Source of the DNA: Carpediemonas membranifera
Taxonomy: Eukaryota; Fornicata
Reading direction: 5' to 3'
Assembly: GCA_019828565.1 (NCBI GenBank)
Contig: JAHDYR010000017.1
Span: 1-64,000 of the forward strand
DNA length: 64,000 nucleotides
Below are positions 37,479 to 47,370 of this stretch, in pieces. The position numbers and the translations under genes were made by a program. Under the pieces are notes generated by a model. It was not told where the DNA came from, did not search any database, and worked only from the letters and a program-made list of their open reading frames with translations. Each line of letters starts with the position of its first letter. Position 1 is the stretch's first letter.

Positions 37479-38552
37479 TTATTCCTGTCTCGCTCTCTTG
37501 CCTGTCTGATCGCGACGTTTGACCCACTCAAATGCCTCATCTGTGAGGTAGACAGAGACGTCGCGAGTATTCCCAGTCCTAACCTTCCGAATCAACGTTC
37601 GGCAAGGATCTTTGGGTGTCGTCGTTGAGGTACGACGGCAAGCCCACTCTGAGGTCTCGCATGAGCCCCCGCACACGATGCAACGTCCTGACAGGACAAG
37701 CGGGGGGTCATGCGTTCTGGCCATAGCTAGCTGGTCCACCTGGCTAGCAGTCAGTGTGCGGGACATGAGCGTACCGCGCGTCTTGCCCGTGTCTTCGGGC
37801 CTGGCCCTCGGCTCATCCTGGTCCGTCATCATCTCCTCGTCCAAACTGATGGGCTCCGTCATCATCTCCTTGTCCACAGCGTTCTGGTCTCCGAAGTCCG
37901 TAGTCGTCATCGTTGCCTGCTCCAAAGTGGTGGGCTCCGGCTGAGACCTGACACCTGGCAGCCTGAGCATGGTCTTACGGCCGCCGCTACGCAGCCTCTC
38001 AATCTCATCCTCAAGAATGCTGACCTTCTTCGTCAGAGCATGATGTTCACTTGTCGCAACGAGCGACACTGGCGACTTAAGCAGCGCGATGAACGCCCTG
38101 ACGTTATCGTGCAATGGAACCGAGAAGGCCTGGGCCAAGCTCTCGACCAGCTCCAGGACCTTGGGCAGGGTGCCGGGCTCAAGCTCATTGTGAGCTGCGC
38201 GGTTCCGGTACTCAACGAGATCACGAATGATCTTGGCATGGGCTTTGTTGTACGCCGCTCGATTGGACATCTCACGAAGGATTCTTGATGAATCCACGTC
38301 CTGTTCGAGCTCTTTGCCGAGGAGGTCCTTCTCGGTGCTATTGGGCTTGCACCCGGGGTTAAATTCAGGCGAGGCCAAGATCCTCCGCATCCAAGGGACC
38401 ATCATGCCGAGCAGCTGAAGAACTCGCGCATTATCGCCAAGGATGCGGAGCTGCTCATCGTTCCATGGTGAAATGAACAGGTGATGATCTTGTCGAGCGG
38501 ATGATTGCCCTTTGAGAGGTGCTTGGCGATGCTTAGCGCGATATCGGTCCAT
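37479..38552 (-). CDS. 357-residue protein with HEPN-like motif and zinc ribbon, copy 1
   Basis: The ATG (38550-38552) lies in the palindrome at 38551-38566. After a variable first 30 residues come helical segments (WNDEQLRILGDNARVLQLLG) and EYRNRAAHNELEPG, whose R116-x4-H121 fits the R-x(4-6)-H motif of HEPN domains, often ribonucleases or binding partners; this is inference from one motif. A coiled coil (LTKKVSILEDEIERLRSG) and an acidic/Met-rich linker with two similar repeats (EMMTEPISLDEEMMTDQDEP) follow. Near the C-terminus CIVCGGSCETSEWAC resembles the kinase zinc ribbon. Nearly identical to 44739-45812 except for the first 30 residues. Confidence 0.6.
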   Translation of the reverse strand: MDRYRAKHRQAPLKGQSSARQDHHLFISPWNDEQLRILGDNARVLQLLGMMVPWMRRILASPEFNPGCKPNSTEKDLLGKELEQDVDSSRILREMSNRAAYNKAHAKIIRDLVEYRNRAAHNELEPGTLPKVLELVESLAQAFSVPLHDNVRAFIALLKSPVSLVATSEHHALTKKVSILEDEIERLRSGGRKTMLRLPGVRSQPEPTTLEQATMTTTDFGDQNAVDKEMMTEPISLDEEMMTDQDEPRARPEDTGKTRGTLMSRTLTASQVDQLAMARTHDPPLVLSGRCIVCGGSCETSEWACRRTSTTTPKDPCRTLIRKVRTGNTRDVSVYLTDEAFEWVKRRDQTGKRARQE

Positions 38553-38719
38553 CCACAACTGTGGATGACGAGCAATTTAAGGTAGGTGCCGCATCAGTCA
38601 ATAACCCCGTGCTATCGTGCAATAGAACACAGTTAACACTGCTTTCCATGCGCAGCAACACAGCCTGTGGCGGAGAGACGCCCGGTATGGACGACACCAG
38701 GTGATCCACAAACGTGGAT
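38551..38719. repeat. Paired palindromes 153 bp apart
   Basis: ATCCAC-AACT-GTGGAT (38551-38566) and ATCCAC-AAAC-GTGGAT (38704-38719). The same pair at the same spacing is at 45811 and 45964, and another pair 154 bp apart is at 17362 and 17516. Sequence between the 38.6 and 45.9 kb pairs is about 90 percent identical and diverges at the base after GGCCAATTACGTC. Confidence 0.75.
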
Positions 38720-38873
38720 TGGCCAATTACGTCGGCCCCTCCCATCCCGCATCCCTCAGGATACGCAAGCACAAGCTCTCTCCCTGCAGCACCTCTCTGG
38801 CGCTCTCTAAAAATCGTCGTATAGCGTAAACAGAATGTGCCGCATCAGTCATTCGTTCATTTTATTCCACTCA
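38720..38873. other. Intergenic, nothing seen
   Basis: Short unique spacer before the 3' end of the PHD gene. Confidence 0.4.
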
Positions 38874-40061
38874 TCACTCTTGGTCATCCTCCTCATCACT
38901 CACCTCCTCGCGGATACTGACATCATCACGAGCCTCGTCATCCGCGAGTGTCAATGGCTCTGTAATAGCGCGGGCAGCGTTGGTATACTCACCGTTGAAC
39001 TGTCGCTGGCCTCTCTGAATGCGAGGAAAGCAATTCACGCACACCGGAACACGACGAGAAGGACGCTTCAACATGTCAGTTCCAGTGTCAAAAACGGTGT
39101 CCGCGATATGATCCGGACAGAACCAGTTGGAACAAAAGTAGCAGAGCATGCTGGGTCCATCCTTAATACTTCTACCACAGTCCGCTGCTTGGGTGGTCTC
39201 GGTTGGAGGTGTACGATGAAAGCACTCGTCGTTACCATTGATTGCCTTACAGTCATCGCAGATGGATATCTTCTGCTTATCGGCCCTGTTAGATGCCGGG
39301 TATGCCATTCGATCCTCCAAGTAGCCACTGACACAGCTATAATGGAAGTACCTCTCGCATTGTTGGCACTGCAGGGAGTTGTCGTCCTCAATCTTCAGCA
39401 GCAGATTCATCGGATCGTGACAGACCCCACAACACATGCGCAATGAGTTTCGTAGCTGCTGATAAGTGAAGTTGTCGAGTGCGTGGCGCCGGTTCATTCC
39501 TGTCTGGATAAGTGCCGTTGCCTGCGCCACACATGTGGAAAATTGGGAAGCGACTTGGTCGATGTGCGCTGCTTCCCGCTGTCTGTGTTCACTGGCCAGA
39601 TTGTCACGAACAGTTACGACCGACTGAGGGGCGGGTTGAGACTGTTTCCGAGCCCTCTTGTCCTTCTTCTTCGAATAGGTCTGGAAGGGGATGCTGATGT
39701 AGCGCGAAACCGGAGGCTGCCATACCACAGTGCTAGTGGTACCTGATGCTGCCTGCAGGTTGTCCTGCAGCCTTGATAGGTTGATCTCGCCGAAGTCCTT
39801 GAGGAACACACCCTTGACCTTACCCTCGGTGTTGATCTGGTAAGACGAGGGGGCGAGTCCATCCAGAGCGTGGATAAGGGCATGACGAAGATAACAAGCC
39901 ATCGCTTGCTTCTTCTTGTAGAGAGCTCGGATATCATCTGGCAGAATAGCCCAGCACACCTCTGAAACCGCAACAGGCATGGCTTGAGCACAATCGCGTT
40001 GAAAGTAGAATACTTCTTTTGCAATTGCAATCAGGATTTCTCGTTTTTGGGTCTTTTCCAT
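38874..40061 (-). CDS. PHD-finger protein, copy 2
   Basis: 395 residues from ATG at 40059-40061. The N-terminal half matches the copy at 21820-22950 in outline (WAILPDDIRALYKKKQAMAC, then a conserved N-T-E/K-G-x-x-x-G segment). The C-terminal half has CCGVC, then CQQCERYFHYSC and CDDC, a C4-H-C3 PHD finger, then a second Cys/His cluster (CYFCSNWFCPDH, CVNC). The tail is acidic (SIREEVSDEEDD). A CTTAAAGTGCA motif is 13 bp upstream of the ATG. Probably a chromatin- or histone-binding protein of the element. Confidence 0.65.
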   Translation of the reverse strand: MEKTQKREILIAIAKEVFYFQRDCAQAMPVAVSEVCWAILPDDIRALYKKKQAMACYLRHALIHALDGLAPSSYQINTEGKVKGVFLKDFGEINLSRLQDNLQAASGTTSTVVWQPPVSRYISIPFQTYSKKKDKRARKQSQPAPQSVVTVRDNLASEHRQREAAHIDQVASQFSTCVAQATALIQTGMNRRHALDNFTYQQLRNSLRMCCGVCHDPMNLLLKIEDDNSLQCQQCERYFHYSCVSGYLEDRMAYPASNRADKQKISICDDCKAINGNDECFHRTPPTETTQAADCGRSIKDGPSMLCYFCSNWFCPDHIADTVFDTGTDMLKRPSRRVPVCVNCFPRIQRGQRQFNGEYTNAARAITEPLTLADDEARDDVSIREEVSDEEDDQE

Positions 40062-40073
40062 GATGCCTGTATG

Positions 40074-40085
40074 TGCACTTTAAGG
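40074..40085 (-). promoter_or_regulatory. CCTTAAAGTGCA motif before PHD gene
   Basis: Reverse-oriented form of the TGCACTTTAAG motif, 13 bp upstream of the PHD gene ATG. Confidence 0.3.
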
Positions 40086-40447
40086 TTGAAGATTGCTCAC
40101 ACAATTTGACTTTTTCTTTATCGAATGGGATAAAGTTGAAGTAAATAAAGTACTATTCCGTTGCTAGGACAGCAAGGGGATGTTACAGTAGGAGTTTCAA
40201 CACTTTTTGAGAGGATACCCCTCAGAGGTGACAGTGCAACACCCGACATTTTGTCTATACACGTCATATATAAGGTCTAATGCATCTTTGCCAACCACTT
40301 TTAGCGTTTGTATGTGTCAGACGATCGAGTTCTGAAGAGCGACTTTGGCCAAGTCATGCGACCTTATCCTGCACTGACGATACGGAAAACGATCATAAAT
40401 ATTTTTTGTGACATCGACATGCGCTAATAATGTTTCCAGAGGTAGAA
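40086..40447. other. Intergenic, no gene recognised
   Basis: AT-richer spacer between two minus-strand genes; no repeat or gene seen. Confidence 0.4.
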
Positions 40448-42994
40448 CTAGGCTAGTAGAAGACTGTCACCCACTTTGGGGATGATCCGACGACATCGAT
40501 CAAAATCAATCAAGGATTCCGGGACTTGATTCTGGGACTTTAAGTCCCGGTTAGAGTACCGGAAAACGCAGCATGATAGGCCGTTGACTTCCTTCGTAAA
40601 CACCATGTGCAGCTTTTGGCACTCAGTCGCTGTCAGCGTCTTAGAATGCACACTCCGGATACGAAGCCACCAATTGGCATCCTTACAACACTTATGAATG
40701 CGCATATGTTTCAGGGGTGACTGGGGTGGGACATCTGTTTCGCGTCTTCCGTAGGAAATCACTCCACGAAGGCATCTGAACAGCAACTCAACCTGCTCCT
40801 TCAGAATAGTGCTCTCAAGAACCGTCTGGTTCTGACGCAATCGCACTCGACTCTCCTGATTCCCAATGAAATCACGTTCAAAGCACTCTTCGATGACTCG
40901 ACCAAAGGAAGCCCGAGTCTTCGCTTGTATATCCGGCAGCGCGGCAATACGCGCCAATCCGTGAAGTGTATCAACACACGGCGCCGTATCGGGAGTCGCA
41001 GATGGTTGACGGATCGGAATGTCTGGGGCAACCGTGTTAGATGTGCTAAGACACATGGTCACAGAGAAGAGGTGCACGAGAAGTGCTGTCAAGCGATGCC
41101 ACACGACCATGTTCTCAGTTACATCCTCGTGGGAATAGTAGTGCTCCTGGAGGTATGCAGCGAGTATGAATAATGACTGCACGGGTGGCGGGAACGCACG
41201 ATGCAGCTTAAGTCCAATCGATGCTATCATCTTTCTCCCCTTGACTTGCTCGTTGCAGCCCGTCGTACGGCTGGGTGGCTCAAACGACGCCAGATTCGCT
41301 AGCATCGCGTTCCTTGCCTTCACCTCCTTAATTTGACGAGGGTCGCTCTCTGGGTCAATTGGCTCTGGCTTGAACATGCGGCACATGGCATGAATCAACG
41401 ACACAAAGTCATGACTGACATGCATGATTGGAGGGAATAAGAAGACGCAGTCTCTGGGCAGCGACGCAGTCGACGTCTCAAACAAAGTGGGAGCGATGCA
41501 CTTCTTCTGATGGTTATAGAAGGATCCCCATTTGGCCTCTCTGTCCATAATAGTGTCGAACTGTGACTTATGCTTCGCCAGCAGGATATCTGCCAAGGTG
41601 CAGCGCGGGGTGCGACCAAAGGGACTCCAGCCCTTGTTCTTCGAATGAACGGGACTGAATGGCGAGGGGTAATTGCCTCCAATGAGTGCCCCGCAAACCT
41701 TGGACATGGCTGGATGGTCAGCGATAATAAAGACACGCGTTACTCGGCAGAGGAGACCCGTGTTCCTGACTTCCAGCACCTCGCGGTGTGTGCTCTCGAT
41801 GGACTGTTCAATGAAGGCAAAATGCTCAGTGATGAGACTTTCTGGGCCGTTGTATTCAAGAATCCGGAAAGGAGGAGTCGCACCAGACGGAAAGACTTTG
41901 TGGGAGTCGTCGAGGAAACGAATCTTAACAGCGGTTGTCAGCCCTCTCCACGCATCGACCCACACCTCTAACACGAGTGGGATCGTCCCCGTCTCAGCGG
42001 AATGACTCTGTCGTCTTAATGTCCGAGCTGCACTCTTGCGCCCGGATCGTGACGTCTCCAGCGATACGGGGAATGCAACCGCTTGGCGATAATACTCCAT
42101 GATATCAAATGATGCATGATATACATGGGTATATCTTGCACTCGTCTGCATCCGAGGGGTGAGGCCTTGCTCTTTCATGATGCTATAGTGAGTCTCACGG
42201 TCCTGCTCTGAGTCATAGAAGACGACGATCTTTCCTGCAACGTGCTCTGCTGCATGGACCGAGTCGCCCTGAATAGATGATCGTACAACATCAAGAGGAG
42301 CTTCGACATGGGTGATGAGGTCGAGCTCATATTCCTGATTGGCCTGATCAGACCTTCTCGCCGTTACCCTGTGCTGAATGTTGGCGGGAACGTGACTGCG
42401 GATAAATCTCCTCCAAGCGGTGTCAGATTGGAGAAGTGATTCTATCTCCTCCATATTCTGGATATTACACGCGAGAGACTTGATCTTCGAGGTAACAGGA
42501 GATATCCGCACAATATCAAGGTTAAGCCTACCTGCAAGAGAGTTCATTATGCGGATCTCGTCGTTAACGGCATTGTATCCGTTTGTGATGGACTTGAGCT
42601 GGTTCGTTAGTTGAATCAGGCGCTCCGTGTCGGCCAGACGCTTCCGTAGACACTCATTCTCGGCTGCGAGAGTGTCAACTGCGGATGTATGCTTCACGTA
42701 GGCTCTTGGGTAAGTCGTGTGATTCCTCTTCTCCGCAGCGATAGATGTGGCAGTCGGAGAGGGGTACAGCTGCTTTGAAACATCCTGGCGACATATATAT
42801 CCTGCACTGAGCAACTCTTGAACAACCTGGACGAACTCACGGCGTTGGGGAGCTTTGGAAACACGAAACCGATGTGTGCTGACGTTATCTGAGTCAATGG
42901 AAAGGTACACGCTGCATAGAATGGTGTTGATGCCAGTATCCTCTTGAGGAGCATAAATAGTGCCGTGTAATAGCGTCCACTTCGGTATTAGCAT
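40448..42994 (-). CDS. Large D-D-E family protein, copy 3, intact (candidate transposase)
   Basis: ATG at 42992-42994 (MLIPKWTLLHGTIYA) is chosen because it aligns with the starts of copies 1 and 2; the open frame extends 31 codons further to a GTG. The 848 residues contain a coiled-coil-like stretch near 105-130 (TLAAENECLRKRLADTERLI), then VLEVWVDAWRGLTTAVK (D347), FIIADHPAMSKVCGA (D426), PPIMHVSHDF (about 521-530) and PSRTTGCNEQVKGRKM (E582). The two Asp and the Glu are invariant in three divergent copies, spaced 79 and 156 residues, which would suit an RNase-H-fold DDE transposase with an insertion domain, as in RAG1/Transib or hAT types. That is inference; I cannot place it in a named superfamily. 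It is the only uninterrupted copy here. Confidence 0.6.
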   Translation of the reverse strand: MLIPKWTLLHGTIYAPQEDTGINTILCSVYLSIDSDNVSTHRFRVSKAPQRREFVQVVQELLSAGYICRQDVSKQLYPSPTATSIAAEKRNHTTYPRAYVKHTSAVDTLAAENECLRKRLADTERLIQLTNQLKSITNGYNAVNDEIRIMNSLAGRLNLDIVRISPVTSKIKSLACNIQNMEEIESLLQSDTAWRRFIRSHVPANIQHRVTARRSDQANQEYELDLITHVEAPLDVVRSSIQGDSVHAAEHVAGKIVVFYDSEQDRETHYSIMKEQGLTPRMQTSARYTHVYHASFDIMEYYRQAVAFPVSLETSRSGRKSAARTLRRQSHSAETGTIPLVLEVWVDAWRGLTTAVKIRFLDDSHKVFPSGATPPFRILEYNGPESLITEHFAFIEQSIESTHREVLEVRNTGLLCRVTRVFIIADHPAMSKVCGALIGGNYPSPFSPVHSKNKGWSPFGRTPRCTLADILLAKHKSQFDTIMDREAKWGSFYNHQKKCIAPTLFETSTASLPRDCVFLFPPIMHVSHDFVSLIHAMCRMFKPEPIDPESDPRQIKEVKARNAMLANLASFEPPSRTTGCNEQVKGRKMIASIGLKLHRAFPPPVQSLFILAAYLQEHYYSHEDVTENMVVWHRLTALLVHLFSVTMCLSTSNTVAPDIPIRQPSATPDTAPCVDTLHGLARIAALPDIQAKTRASFGRVIEECFERDFIGNQESRVRLRQNQTVLESTILKEQVELLFRCLRGVISYGRRETDVPPQSPLKHMRIHKCCKDANWWLRIRSVHSKTLTATECQKLHMVFTKEVNGLSCCVFRYSNRDLKSQNQVPESLIDFDRCRRIIPKVGDSLLLA

Positions 42995-43184
42995 CCTCTT
43001 TGAAAGGTTAAGGATTAGCTCAGAAGACAATTGCCCAGCCTCATGTTTAACTCGTCTCTGTCGACGTCTGATGCGAACCTGAGTCACGATTGGCCGCGGG
43101 CTGGTGAGTCTTTATTCTCCTTCTCTATTAATGTTAATGATTGGTTGTAACAATGCCAATTTTTAGTAGAAAATCTACTCTGGA

Positions 43185-44249
43185 ATGACAGAAACGGAGC
43201 TAGAAACGAAGCGCGCGGCCGTAAATGAGAACATGGCGGACGATCATGCAGTTAAGGCTGTTTCTAAGAGATCGAGACCGATGACGAAGTGGAACACAAC
43301 CGCTTTGAGTACTTGCCGGTCAATTCTCATGATGGGCATGCTTAAGGCCTTCTTCACGTTTGCGTTTGACGTCTTTGACTCAGACCCAACTGGCCTGTCC
43401 ATCAAAAAGCTCGGAAATGCGTTCAACCACATCATCGTGTCGTTTCTTCAGCCGTGCTCCGAAACACCAGACTTCCTCGATGAGCTGAAGTTGAAACCTG
43501 GCGTCTCGATGGGAAGGGTTGTTGCGAAGAACGTCCGAGATTGGGCTGAGACGATGGGGGTGACTGTGGCCATATCTGACGGGAAACCCAAGGTTGTCCA
43601 TGCTCTCTGCAAGAGCCCTCGCCCAGTCCGTTCGGAGCTAACCAGCGCGATCAGATCCGTCCTGTCGAGACTCAATATTCCTGTGCCAGATAATCTCGAC
43701 TCCCGAGACTTTAATCTCTGTGTGCCCGATATCAATGACCCGGAGAGATTTGTGGGCAAGTGCAGAACAGTTGAAATCCACAACCCTGCCACCCCCGCCC
43801 TTACACACGTGAAGCAAGAGCTTTGCGTGAAAAGTGAGCCTTTCCTGCACTCATCGTCCGGTCCCACTTCGGTTCCCTCTCCAGCTTCCCCTCAAGCGCC
43901 TCGCGAGTCGATTGTGCTGCACGATGTTCACCGTGTCGCGATGAGTGTCGATCAGAGGCTCGCCACCGTGGAAGCACGTCTGGCCAGCCAAGGGGACAAC
44001 GATGACGATGTGTCTGAGGTCGGTGATGATTCTTTCTCGATTCTCGACATTCAGAATAGGCTGCTTTGTTTCTGTTGCGGCCATTGCCACAGTCTGGACT
44101 GGATCGACAATCGCGTGACGTCAAAGTTTGTGACTTGCCAGGAATGCAAAGTGAACTTCCACGACAACTCACGCTGTGTCCCTCCCCGGCCTAAGATTAT
44201 TGCAATTACAACGCAAAGCAGCGAAAAGCGGAGAAATCAACATCAATAA
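43185..44249 (+). pseudogene. PHD-finger protein, copy 3, truncated by repeat B
   Basis: ATG at 43185 (MTETELETKRAAVNENMADD). The first 300 residues look intact: a helical N-terminus (LMMGMLKAFFTFAFDVFDSD), a linker with VKSEP-like repeats, then CFCCGHCHSLDWIDNRVTSK and CQECKVNFHDNSRC, the first half of a PHD finger. At about 44196 the frame runs into repeat B and ends 18 codons later (IIAITTQSSEKRRNQHQ), so the rest of the finger and the second zinc module are lost. It is divergent from the large D-D-E gene, with 190 bp between the two starts. Confidence 0.6.
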
Positions 44250-44710
44250 CAACATCAACACCAAAAGAACAGTATCCCAAAGAGTTGTGGGCGTTGCTGC
44301 GCCAAAGAGCAATAAATGACCACAAAGCATTCGCTTATGCACAATTAGCTGCCAGAAAGAACACTACACCGTTACTTTGGATCATTCCAGTTCGCCGGAG
44401 ATGACGCAGGTCCAGAACGCTGCCTTGGAGGGCTGGTGAAGCGGTAGTGTAGCGCTTACTCGCCAAGCGGGCGATGGTCTCGACGGGACGGTTGACGGTC
44501 TCAAGGTGGCCCTGCTCTTCGACGTACCAGGCGGACATGCCGATGACGGAGCGGCGCTGACCCTGGCGGACGTTATATTCGCCCTGGGTGAAGCTGTTCT
44601 TGCCGCAGTACACGTCGATACCGATGGTGAGGCAGGGCTGTAGCATGGAGGCCGAGAAACCATAAACTGCACGGATCCACAAACGTGGATTGGCCTGAAC
44701 GACAGCGCTG
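44196..44710. repeat. Repeat B, copy 2 (5' truncated)
   Basis: Begins at ATTGCAATTACAACGC, 120 bp inside the full repeat, where it cuts the PHD gene. Holds the PIWI-like minus-strand frame (about 44335-44710) and the palindrome at 44675-44690, then joins the 357-residue gene. Confidence 0.85.
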
Positions 44711-44738
44711 ATGCCCAGACATGCATATATACATTCAT

Positions 44739-45812
44739 TTATTCCTGTCTCGCTCTCTTGCCTGTCGGATCGCGACGCTTGACCCACTCAAATGCCTCAT
44801 CTGTGAGGTAGACAGAGACGTCGCGAGTATTCCCAGTCCTAACCTTCCGAATCAACGTTCGGCAAGGATCTTTGGGTGTCGTCGTTGAGGTACGACGGCA
44901 AGCCCACTCTGAGGTCTCGCATGAGCCCCCGCACACGATGCAACGTCCTGACAGGACAAGCGGGGGGTCATGCGTTCTGGCCATAGCTAGCTGGTCCACC
45001 TGGCTAGCAGTCAGTGTGCGGGACATGAGCGTACCGCGCGTCTTGCCCGTGTCTTCGGGCCTGGCCCTCGGCTCATCCTGGTCCGTCATCATCTCCTCGT
45101 CCAAACTGATGGGCTCCGTCATCATCTCCTTGTCCACAGCGTTCTGGTCTCCGAAGTCCGTAGTCGTCATCGTTGCCTGCTCCAAAGTGGTGGGCTCCGG
45201 CTGAGACCTGACACCTGGCAGCCTGAGCATGGTCTTACGGCCGCCGCTACGCAGCCTCTCAATCTCATCCTCAAGAATGCTGACCTTCTTCGTCAGAGCA
45301 TGATGTTCACTTGTCGCAACGAGCGACACTGGCGACTTAAGCAGCGCGATGAACGCCCTGACGTTATCGTGCAATGGAACCGAGAAGGCCTGGGCCAAGC
45401 TCTCGACCAGCTCCAGGACCTTGGGCAGGGTGCCGGGCTCAAGCTCATTGTGAGCTGCGCGGTTCCGGTACTCAACGAGATCAAGAATGATCTTGGCATG
45501 GGCTTTGTTGTACGCCGCTCGATTGGACATCACACGAAGGATTCTTGATGAATCCACGTCCTGTTCGAGCTCTTTGCCGAGGAGGTCCTTCTCGGTGCTA
45601 TTGGGCTTGCACCCGGGGTTAAATTCAGGCGAGGCCAAGATCCTCCGCATCCAAGGGACCATCATGCCGAGCAGCTGAAGAACTCGCGCATTATCGCCAA
45701 GGATGCGGAGCTGCTCATCGTTCCACGCGGAAAGGAACGGAGGAGGTTCACGATGGCCGTATTCTTGGCGCGCGTACCTTTCAGGGTGATGGATCCTGTT
45801 ATATCGGTTCAT
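44739..45812 (-). CDS. 357-residue protein with HEPN-like motif and zinc ribbon, copy 2
   Basis: Start ATG (45810-45812) again overlaps a palindrome (45811-45826). The first 30 residues (MNRYNRIHHPERYARQ, then EYGHREPPPF) differ completely from copy 1, while the rest differs at only a few positions. The RNRAAH motif, acidic linker and CIVCG zinc ribbon are intact. Differences from copy 1 include RVMSNRAA for REMSNRAA and ILDLVEY for IRDLVEY. Confidence 0.6.
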   Translation of the reverse strand: MNRYNRIHHPERYARQEYGHREPPPFLSAWNDEQLRILGDNARVLQLLGMMVPWMRRILASPEFNPGCKPNSTEKDLLGKELEQDVDSSRILRVMSNRAAYNKAHAKIILDLVEYRNRAAHNELEPGTLPKVLELVESLAQAFSVPLHDNVRAFIALLKSPVSLVATSEHHALTKKVSILEDEIERLRSGGRKTMLRLPGVRSQPEPTTLEQATMTTTDFGDQNAVDKEMMTEPISLDEEMMTDQDEPRARPEDTGKTRGTLMSRTLTASQVDQLAMARTHDPPLVLSGRCIVCGGSCETSEWACRRTSTTTPKDPCRTLIRKVRTGNTRDVSVYLTDEAFEWVKRRDPTGKRARQE

Positions 45813-45826
45813 CCACAGTTGTGGAT

Positions 45827-46254
45827 GACGAGCAATTTAAGGTAGAAGCCCCATCAGTCAATAACCCCGTCCTATCGTGCAATAGAACACAGTTAACACT
45901 TATTTCCATGCGCAGCAACACAGCATGTGGCGGAGAGGCGCCCGGTATGGACGACACCAGGTGATCCACAAACGTGGATTGGCCAATTACGTCTGCTTTC
46001 CTCAGTAAAAGTACACTCCAATCCCAAACTGGGTACGTACGTTATCACGCAAGCCCCACAGACCCTTGGGTGTCCCGGGGATGTGGGCGTGTGATCCAGA
46101 GGTATTGTCTAATCTTCGACTATTGGGTCTGGGGAACGGAGCCTGGAGAGACCGTCACAGCAGGATAATATGACGCAGGCGGGTCAGCGTGCCGTTCTCA
46201 ACGGTTGTGCAAAGAAATATGCTCACCATTTCGTTCGTGCATTTTATGCAAGCA
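45827..46254. other. Intergenic with second palindrome
   Basis: Palindrome at 45964-45979. After GGCCAATTACGTC (to 45993) the sequence is unlike 38720 onward. No gene seen to 46254. Confidence 0.5.
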
Positions 46255-46616
46255 ATGGGATCAACAGAACTTCACATCCAGCAGCTTATCGCTGCTGTTG
46301 AGGTATGTCGTGGACCGAATATATCGGATAGAGGTGAGAGACAGGCCAGGAAGCTATCTCGTGTCATCTCTGGTGAGTTTGACAATGCTTTCGTTAGATA
46401 CTTGCGGGAACTGTACAAGGATGATGAATATGTCCTTCAGGAACTCGATGCCATCGAAGGTATCATTTACCAGTCCAATATCCCTCAATCTCCTCTTGTC
46501 GCTGAACTGCAGGCCGATCCAGACTCGAAGCCGACAGCAAGGCAGCGTAGGGCCGCACACAGGGCCCAAATCAAGTCAGCAGATATTCAGCTGCATGAAT
46601 GCCGCCACTTGCCCCG
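46255..46616 (+). pseudogene. N-terminal part of a 304/421-family gene, cut by repeat B
   Basis: From ATG at 46255, MGSTELHIQQLIAAVEVCRG aligns with the N-terminus of the gene at 54665 (ESELHLQQLIAAIELTCG), and RGERQARKLSRVISGEFDNA with RNNRQARKIAAVISGEFDRA. It continues through DDEYVLQELDAIE to about HRAQIKSADIQLHECRH, where repeat B begins at 46617. The C-terminal two thirds are absent. Confidence 0.6.
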
Positions 46617-47240
46617 AATTGTTCTGATTTCATTTAGTGTGCACTTTAGGGGATAGTTTCATTGCAACACCAAAATGGCGAGTTCAGGTTGTAGCAATGA
46701 TCTGATGCGCGGAATGTACTAGAAAACATTGCAATTACAACGCAAAGCAGCGAAAAGCGGAGAAATCAACATCAATAACAACATCAACACCAAAAGAACA
46801 GTATCCCAAAGAATTGTGGGAGTTGCTGCGCCAAAGAGCAATAAATGACCACAAAGCATTCGCTTATGCACAATTAGCTGCCAGAAAGAACACTACACCG
46901 TTACTTTGGATCATTCCAGTTCGCCGGAGATGACGCAGGTCCAGAACGCTGCCTTGGAGGGCTGGTGAAGCGGTAGTGTAGCGCTTACTCGCCAAGCGGG
47001 CGATGGTCTCGACGGGACGGTTGACGGTCTCAAGGTGGCCCTGCTCTTCGACGTACCAGGCGGACATGCCGATGACGGAGCGGCGCTGACCCTGGCGGAC
47101 GTTATATTCGCCCTGGGTGAAGCTGTTCTTGCCGCAGTACACGTCGATACCGATGGTGAGGCAGGGCTGTAGCATGGAGGCCGATAAACCATAAACTGCA
47201 CGGATCCACAAACGTGGATTGGCCTGAACGACAGCGCTGA
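46617..47240. repeat. Repeat B, copy 3
   Basis: Full length, nearly identical to 16776-17395. Contains the PIWI-like minus-strand frame (46864-47240) and palindrome 47204-47219. Confidence 0.85.
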
Positions 47241-47261
47241 TGCCCAGACAGGCATATATAC

Positions 47262-47345
47262 ATTCATTTATTCCTGTCTCGCTCTCTTGCCTGTCGGATC
47301 GCGACGCTTGACCCACTCAAATGCCTCATCTGTGAGGTAGACAGA
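47262..47345 (-). pseudogene. 3' end scrap of the 357-residue gene
   Basis: The minus strand encodes the last residues YLTDEAFEWVKRRDPTGKRA, as at 44739, and then switches at about 47346 to OTU-associated sequence. So a 357-gene cassette was replaced by an OTU cassette, leaving its end. Confidence 0.6.
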
Positions 47346-47370
47346 CATGCCGCTGTCCTTATCCTTCCGA

